The notes under the pieces: generated by a model
Told to the model about the DNA's origin: nothing
Databases searched by the model: none
The model's input: only the letters and a program-made list of their open reading frames with translations
Translations under genes and position numbers: made by a program
Shown: piece after piece, positions 60,896 to 64,000 of the stretch
Numbering within the stretch: position 1 is the first letter of the stretch
Layout: each line of letters begins with the position of its first letter
NCBI GenBank assembly: GCA_902825945.1
Contig: CADECY010000033.1
Coordinates: 1 to 64,000 of the forward strand
Direction of reading: 5' to 3'
Source: an uncultured Acidobacteriota bacterium
Lineage (GTDB): Bacteria; Acidobacteriota; Terriglobia; Bryobacterales; Bryobacteraceae
DNA: 64,000 nt

Positions 60896-62953
60896 CTAAC
60901 CCTTGTACAGTTGACCCGGGGCTTCCATCACGGAGCCGAGCATCTTGGAGTATCGGCCGAGGGAACCGGAAGTGAACAGCGTGTCCCGGGCCGAGCGAAC
61001 GAGAGAAGGATCGGGGATGGAGCCGAGCCTGCCGTTGACCGGAGCGGTGAGCGCCGCGCCGCCCGTGGCGATCACCGGCAAAGGAACATTATAACCACGC
61101 ACCGCTTTTCGAATCTCTTCGAAAACCAGTTCATTCTGTGCGCGGCCGAGATTGCCTAGCCCCAGCGCCCGGGCAAGCAGGCCGAAAATTTCGAGATCCG
61201 GCTTGGCGCCCATGATCGATGCCGCCTTCTTCAGCCGCTGGACCTGGCCGGTGGTATTGGTCACGGTACCGGACTTTTCGTAAGCCGACGCGGAGGGGAA
61301 CACGACATCAGCGCGCTTGGCCGTCTCGGTCATGAAGAGATCCTGGACGACGATGAACGCCTTCTGCGAGGCGAGTTGAGCGCCCGCGAGCGGGTCCGAG
61401 CCCACCACCCAGAGCGACGCGAGGCCGGAATCGGCGAGAATTGCCGGCAGCGACATTCCGCCTTCACCGGGGAGCACGTTCATATCGAGCGCGCCGCGGG
61501 AGTTCGAATAGTCGACCAGGCAAACGTACTTTACCGGAATCCCGAGCGAATCACCGAAAGCGACCAGTTCGCGGACCTTGTCACCCTTGATCGCATCGCC
61601 GAAGACGATCACCAGATCGCCCTTCGACTTGATGTCGTCAGCGAGCGGACGGACACCATCAAGGAGATTGGCTTCGGCGGCGCGAACCGCCTTCACCGCG
61701 GTGCCGTCTTCGCGAACCTTGCCCGGCGTGACGGTGAAGACCGCCGCGTTGTGATGCCGGATATTCGCCCGGACCTGGAAGGCGAGGAAGGGATGCTGCT
61801 GCGAAAGGTCGGCACCTACGATCAGCACCGATTTCGCGTTGTAGAGATCGTCCGTCGAGGCGAGGACGTTTTCGCGTCCGGCCAGAGCATCGATGAGCGT
61901 GTGCACGTCGCCCGAGCGGGCGTGATCGATCGATTCGGTGCCAAGCCCTTGACGGGCGAACTTTTGCAGATAGAAGTTCTCTTCGTTGGTGGTGTGAACC
62001 GAGCCCACCACACCAATCCTGCCGCCGGACTTCTTGATGGCGGCGAAGCGTTCGGCCACGTACTTGACCGCTTCCATCCAGCTTGCCTCTTCGAGCTTGC
62101 CGTTGCGCCGGATCAGCGGCGACTGCAAGCGATCGGCGTGGGTGGTGAAGTCGAACGCATAGCGGCCCTTGACGCAGAGGAACTCACCATTGATCCCGGT
62201 GGAGTCGCGATTGTTGCCACGGATGATGGCGCCATCGCGAACACCGAGGGTTGTCTTGCAGCCATCGCCGCAGTGGGTGCAGATGGTGCCGACGTGCTCC
62301 ATTTCCCAAGGCCGGGTCTGGTAGCGATAGGTTCCGCTGGTGAGCGCGCCCACCGGGCAAATGTCGATACAAGAGCCGCACTCGTCGCACTCGAGATGAT
62401 CGCCCTTGTTCGGCGTGATCTCGGAGTACGCGCCGCGGTGTGTAACGCCGAGCGCGGTGACGCCCATGCCTTCGTCGCAAACGCGGACGCAGCGATAGCA
62501 CAGGATGCAGCGCGGCGCGTCATAAAAGACTACCGGGGACCACTGCTTCTCGTCGACGTGGTGTTTGACCTCGGTGAAGCGGCTCTCCCCCGCCCCGTAT
62601 CGGAACACCATGTCCTGGAGTTCGCACTCGCCGCCCTTGTCGCAGACGGGACAATCGAGCGGGTGGTTGGTGAGCAGGAATTCGAGCGTGGTCTTGCGCG
62701 CCTTGACGACCGCAGCAGCCTCGGTGCGGACCACCATTCCCTCGGCCACGGGCAGCGTACAGGCGGCCTGCAGTTTCGGGAATTTTTCGACTTCGACCAG
62801 GCACATGCGGCAGGCGGCCTGCAACGAGTAGCCTTCGTAGTAGCAAAACGCGGGGATCGTGATACCGGCCTTCTTGGCGGCGTCGATCACGAGCGTCCCG
62901 GGCGCGGCCTGAACGGCCTTGCCGTCGATCGTCAGATTCACCATATCAGGCAT
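60896..62953 (-). CDS. nuoG: NADH-quinone oxidoreductase subunit G
   Basis: 685 residues. The N-terminal domain has the [2Fe-2S] ligands (FCYYEGYSLQAACRMCLVEV), the His-Cys3 cluster (HPLDCPVCDKGGECELQD), two [4Fe-4S] groups (CILCYRCVRVC and CDECGSCIDICPVG), then the molybdopterin-oxidoreductase-like domain with CTHCGDGCKTTL. It carries electrons through the iron-sulfur chain of the peripheral arm. Its start overlaps the nuoF stop by 8 bases. Confidence 0.95.
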   Translation of the reverse strand: MPDMVNLTIDGKAVQAAPGTLVIDAAKKAGITIPAFCYYEGYSLQAACRMCLVEVEKFPKLQAACTLPVAEGMVVRTEAAAVVKARKTTLEFLLTNHPLDCPVCDKGGECELQDMVFRYGAGESRFTEVKHHVDEKQWSPVVFYDAPRCILCYRCVRVCDEGMGVTALGVTHRGAYSEITPNKGDHLECDECGSCIDICPVGALTSGTYRYQTRPWEMEHVGTICTHCGDGCKTTLGVRDGAIIRGNNRDSTGINGEFLCVKGRYAFDFTTHADRLQSPLIRRNGKLEEASWMEAVKYVAERFAAIKKSGGRIGVVGSVHTTNEENFYLQKFARQGLGTESIDHARSGDVHTLIDALAGRENVLASTDDLYNAKSVLIVGADLSQQHPFLAFQVRANIRHHNAAVFTVTPGKVREDGTAVKAVRAAEANLLDGVRPLADDIKSKGDLVIVFGDAIKGDKVRELVAFGDSLGIPVKYVCLVDYSNSRGALDMNVLPGEGGMSLPAILADSGLASLWVVGSDPLAGAQLASQKAFIVVQDLFMTETAKRADVVFPSASAYEKSGTVTNTTGQVQRLKKAASIMGAKPDLEIFGLLARALGLGNLGRAQNELVFEEIRKAVRGYNVPLPVIATGGAALTAPVNGRLGSIPDPSLVRSARDTLFTSGSLGRYSKMLGSVMEAPGQLYKG

Positions 62954-64000
62954 GGATCCTTACTAGCGATTCGGCGCCCGCGGACAGCTTCACGTGCGCC
63001 AGCCGGGCCTCGAACTCATCGCGGAACTTCTTCACGATGGAGATGGTCGGCATGGCAGCCGCGTCTCCGAGCGGGCAGAACGTCCGGCCGAGCATGTTCT
63101 CGGCGAGTTCGCCCACCAAGTCGATGTCGCTTCTGACGCCGATGCCATCGTCGAGCCGGGTCAGAATCTTCTTGAGCCACAGCGTGCCTTCGCGGCAGGG
63201 AATGCACCAGCCGCAGCTTTCGTGTTGGTAGAACCTGATGATGCGCAACGCAGCCTTCACCATGTCGGTGGTGTCGTCCATCACGACCATGCCGCCGGAG
63301 CCGAGCATCGTTCCTGCCTTGGCCATCGAGTCGTAATCCATCGGGATGTCGCACTCTTCGGCCTTGAGCACGGGGCAGGAAGATCCACCGGGAATGACGG
63401 CCTTCAGCTTGCGTCCGGGGCGAAGTCCGCCGGCGAGTTCGTTGATGGCGCGCATCATCGGGAATCCGATGGGCACCTCGAACACGCCCGGAGTCTGAAC
63501 GTGCCCGGAGATGCAGAGCAAGCGGGTTCCGCCGGCCTTGGGGACTCCGAGCGAAGCATACCAATCTCCGCCCTGAAGGATAATATCGGGAACCGCGCAG
63601 AACGTCTCGACGTTATTCAGAATAGTGGGACACTGGAACGCACCCGAAACGGCCGGAAACGGCGGACGGATGCGCGGCTGTCCACGCTTGCCTTCGAGCG
63701 ATTCGAGCAGCGCCGATTCCTCGCCGCACTCGTATGCGCCCGCACCCGAGTGCGTGGAAAGGTCGAAATCGAAGCCCGTTCCCTGAATGTTCTTGCCGAG
63801 CCAGCCGCGCGAATACGCTTCGGCGATCGCCTTGTCCATGATGTCGATCAGGTAGCGATACTCGCCGCGGATGTAGACCCAGCCGCGATGTGCATCACCG
63901 GCGAGTCCGGCGATGAGAATACCTTCGATCAAGCGGTGCGGATCGAATTCGATCAGCAGCCGGTCCTTGCAAGTTCCGGGTTCCGATTCGTCGGCGTTCA
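62946..64000 (-). CDS. nuoF: NADH-quinone oxidoreductase subunit F (5' end outside window)
   Basis: The frame is open to the right edge, starting inside the NADH/FMN-binding part (NADESEPGTCKDRLLI, where ADESEPGT is the FMN contact). It continues through AYECGEESALLESLEG (NADH site) to the N3 cluster ESCGWCIPCREGT with the fourth Cys in RTFCPLGDAAA. It is the subunit that accepts electrons from NADH. The GRGGAGF NADH loop lies beyond the edge. It heads the part of the operon seen here. Confidence 0.95.
   Translation of the reverse strand, partial: NADESEPGTCKDRLLIEFDPHRLIEGILIAGLAGDAHRGWVYIRGEYRYLIDIMDKAIAEAYSRGWLGKNIQGTGFDFDLSTHSGAGAYECGEESALLESLEGKRGQPRIRPPFPAVSGAFQCPTILNNVETFCAVPDIILQGGDWYASLGVPKAGGTRLLCISGHVQTPGVFEVPIGFPMMRAINELAGGLRPGRKLKAVIPGGSSCPVLKAEECDIPMDYDSMAKAGTMLGSGGMVVMDDTTDMVKAALRIIRFYQHESCGWCIPCREGTLWLKKILTRLDDGIGVRSDIDLVGELAENMLGRTFCPLGDAAAMPTISIVKKFRDEFEARLAHVKLSAGAESLVRIHA

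Noticed and set aside
61376..63136. Plus-strand open frame of 586 codons opposite nuoG
   Set aside because: nuoG carries all iron-sulfur ligands in the sense frame; the other is an artefact of GC-rich codon use.

Overview
This 64 kb GC-rich window looks like a chromosome (or metagenome-assembled contig) of an Acidobacteriota member, most likely from the Solibacter/Bryobacter side. The evidence is the gene mix: TonB-dependent receptors with an N-terminal carboxypeptidase-regulatory fold, TIGR02999-type ECF sigma factors next to transmembrane Ser/Thr kinases, DUF1549/DUF1553 plus DUF1501 pairs, a PEP-CTERM protein, the futalosine menaquinone genes mqnA/mqnC and a long nuo operon. The lineage is inferred from this gene content only.

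Layout. 0-4.7 kb: end of a HEAT-repeat protein, then ECF sigma, PEP-CTERM protein and a Ser/Thr kinase with a beta-propeller-like outer half. 4.7-8.0 kb: small fragments, pckA and two small envelope proteins. 8.1-11.1 kb: a TonB receptor whose 3' end is replaced, in opposite orientation, by the 5' end of a B12-binding radical SAM gene, with a candidate structured RNA beside it. 11.1-15.9 kb: adk, DUF2760 plus Hsp70-like ATPase, thiL. 16.0-18.9 kb: an accessory island with a tRNA-Pro 3' half (att-like), a TIR-domain effector-like gene, a frameshifted tyrosine recombinase and two truncated genes joined tail to tail. 18.9-29.2 kb: PQQ-propeller protein, an uncharacterised protein, tRNA-Asp, hemA, a second ECF/kinase pair, a GT39-like enzyme and an ABC exporter. 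29.2-33.4 kb: an unexplained stretch, a Gfo/Idh/MocA oxidoreductase, decayed toxin-antitoxin genes and a nitrate/sulfonate/taurine-type ABC importer without binding protein. 33.5-52.1 kb: two DUF1549/DUF1501 pairs, Nudix, CHAD, a full-length TonB receptor, a BNR-repeat/MoaD-like pair, mqnC-mqnA and a D-aminoacylase-like amidohydrolase. 52.4-54.0 kb: gene-poor scar with an IS66 remnant and a second nuoN tail. 54.0-64.0 kb: nuoN-M-L-K-J-H-G-F, read leftward, with no nuoI between H and J.

How the genes work together. Energy metabolism dominates: futalosine-route menaquinone genes supply the quinone used by the NDH-1 complex, pckA links the TCA cycle and gluconeogenesis, and hemA feeds haem to the c-type cytochrome motifs (CxxCH) of the DUF1549/1553 proteins. 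The envelope machinery (TonB receptors, DUF1501/1553 pairs, amidohydrolase, ABC systems) fits a soil oligotroph scavenging polymers. The two ECF/kinase modules are signalling units.

A recurring oddity is that several genes are cut abruptly, in two cases tail-to-tail against another cut gene on the opposite strand. This is either a record of rearrangement or chimeric assembly, and the reader should weigh both. The strongest candidate for new biology is the TIR-domain gene in the tRNA-Pro island, which has an unrecognised helical N-terminal domain and no visible cyclase partner.
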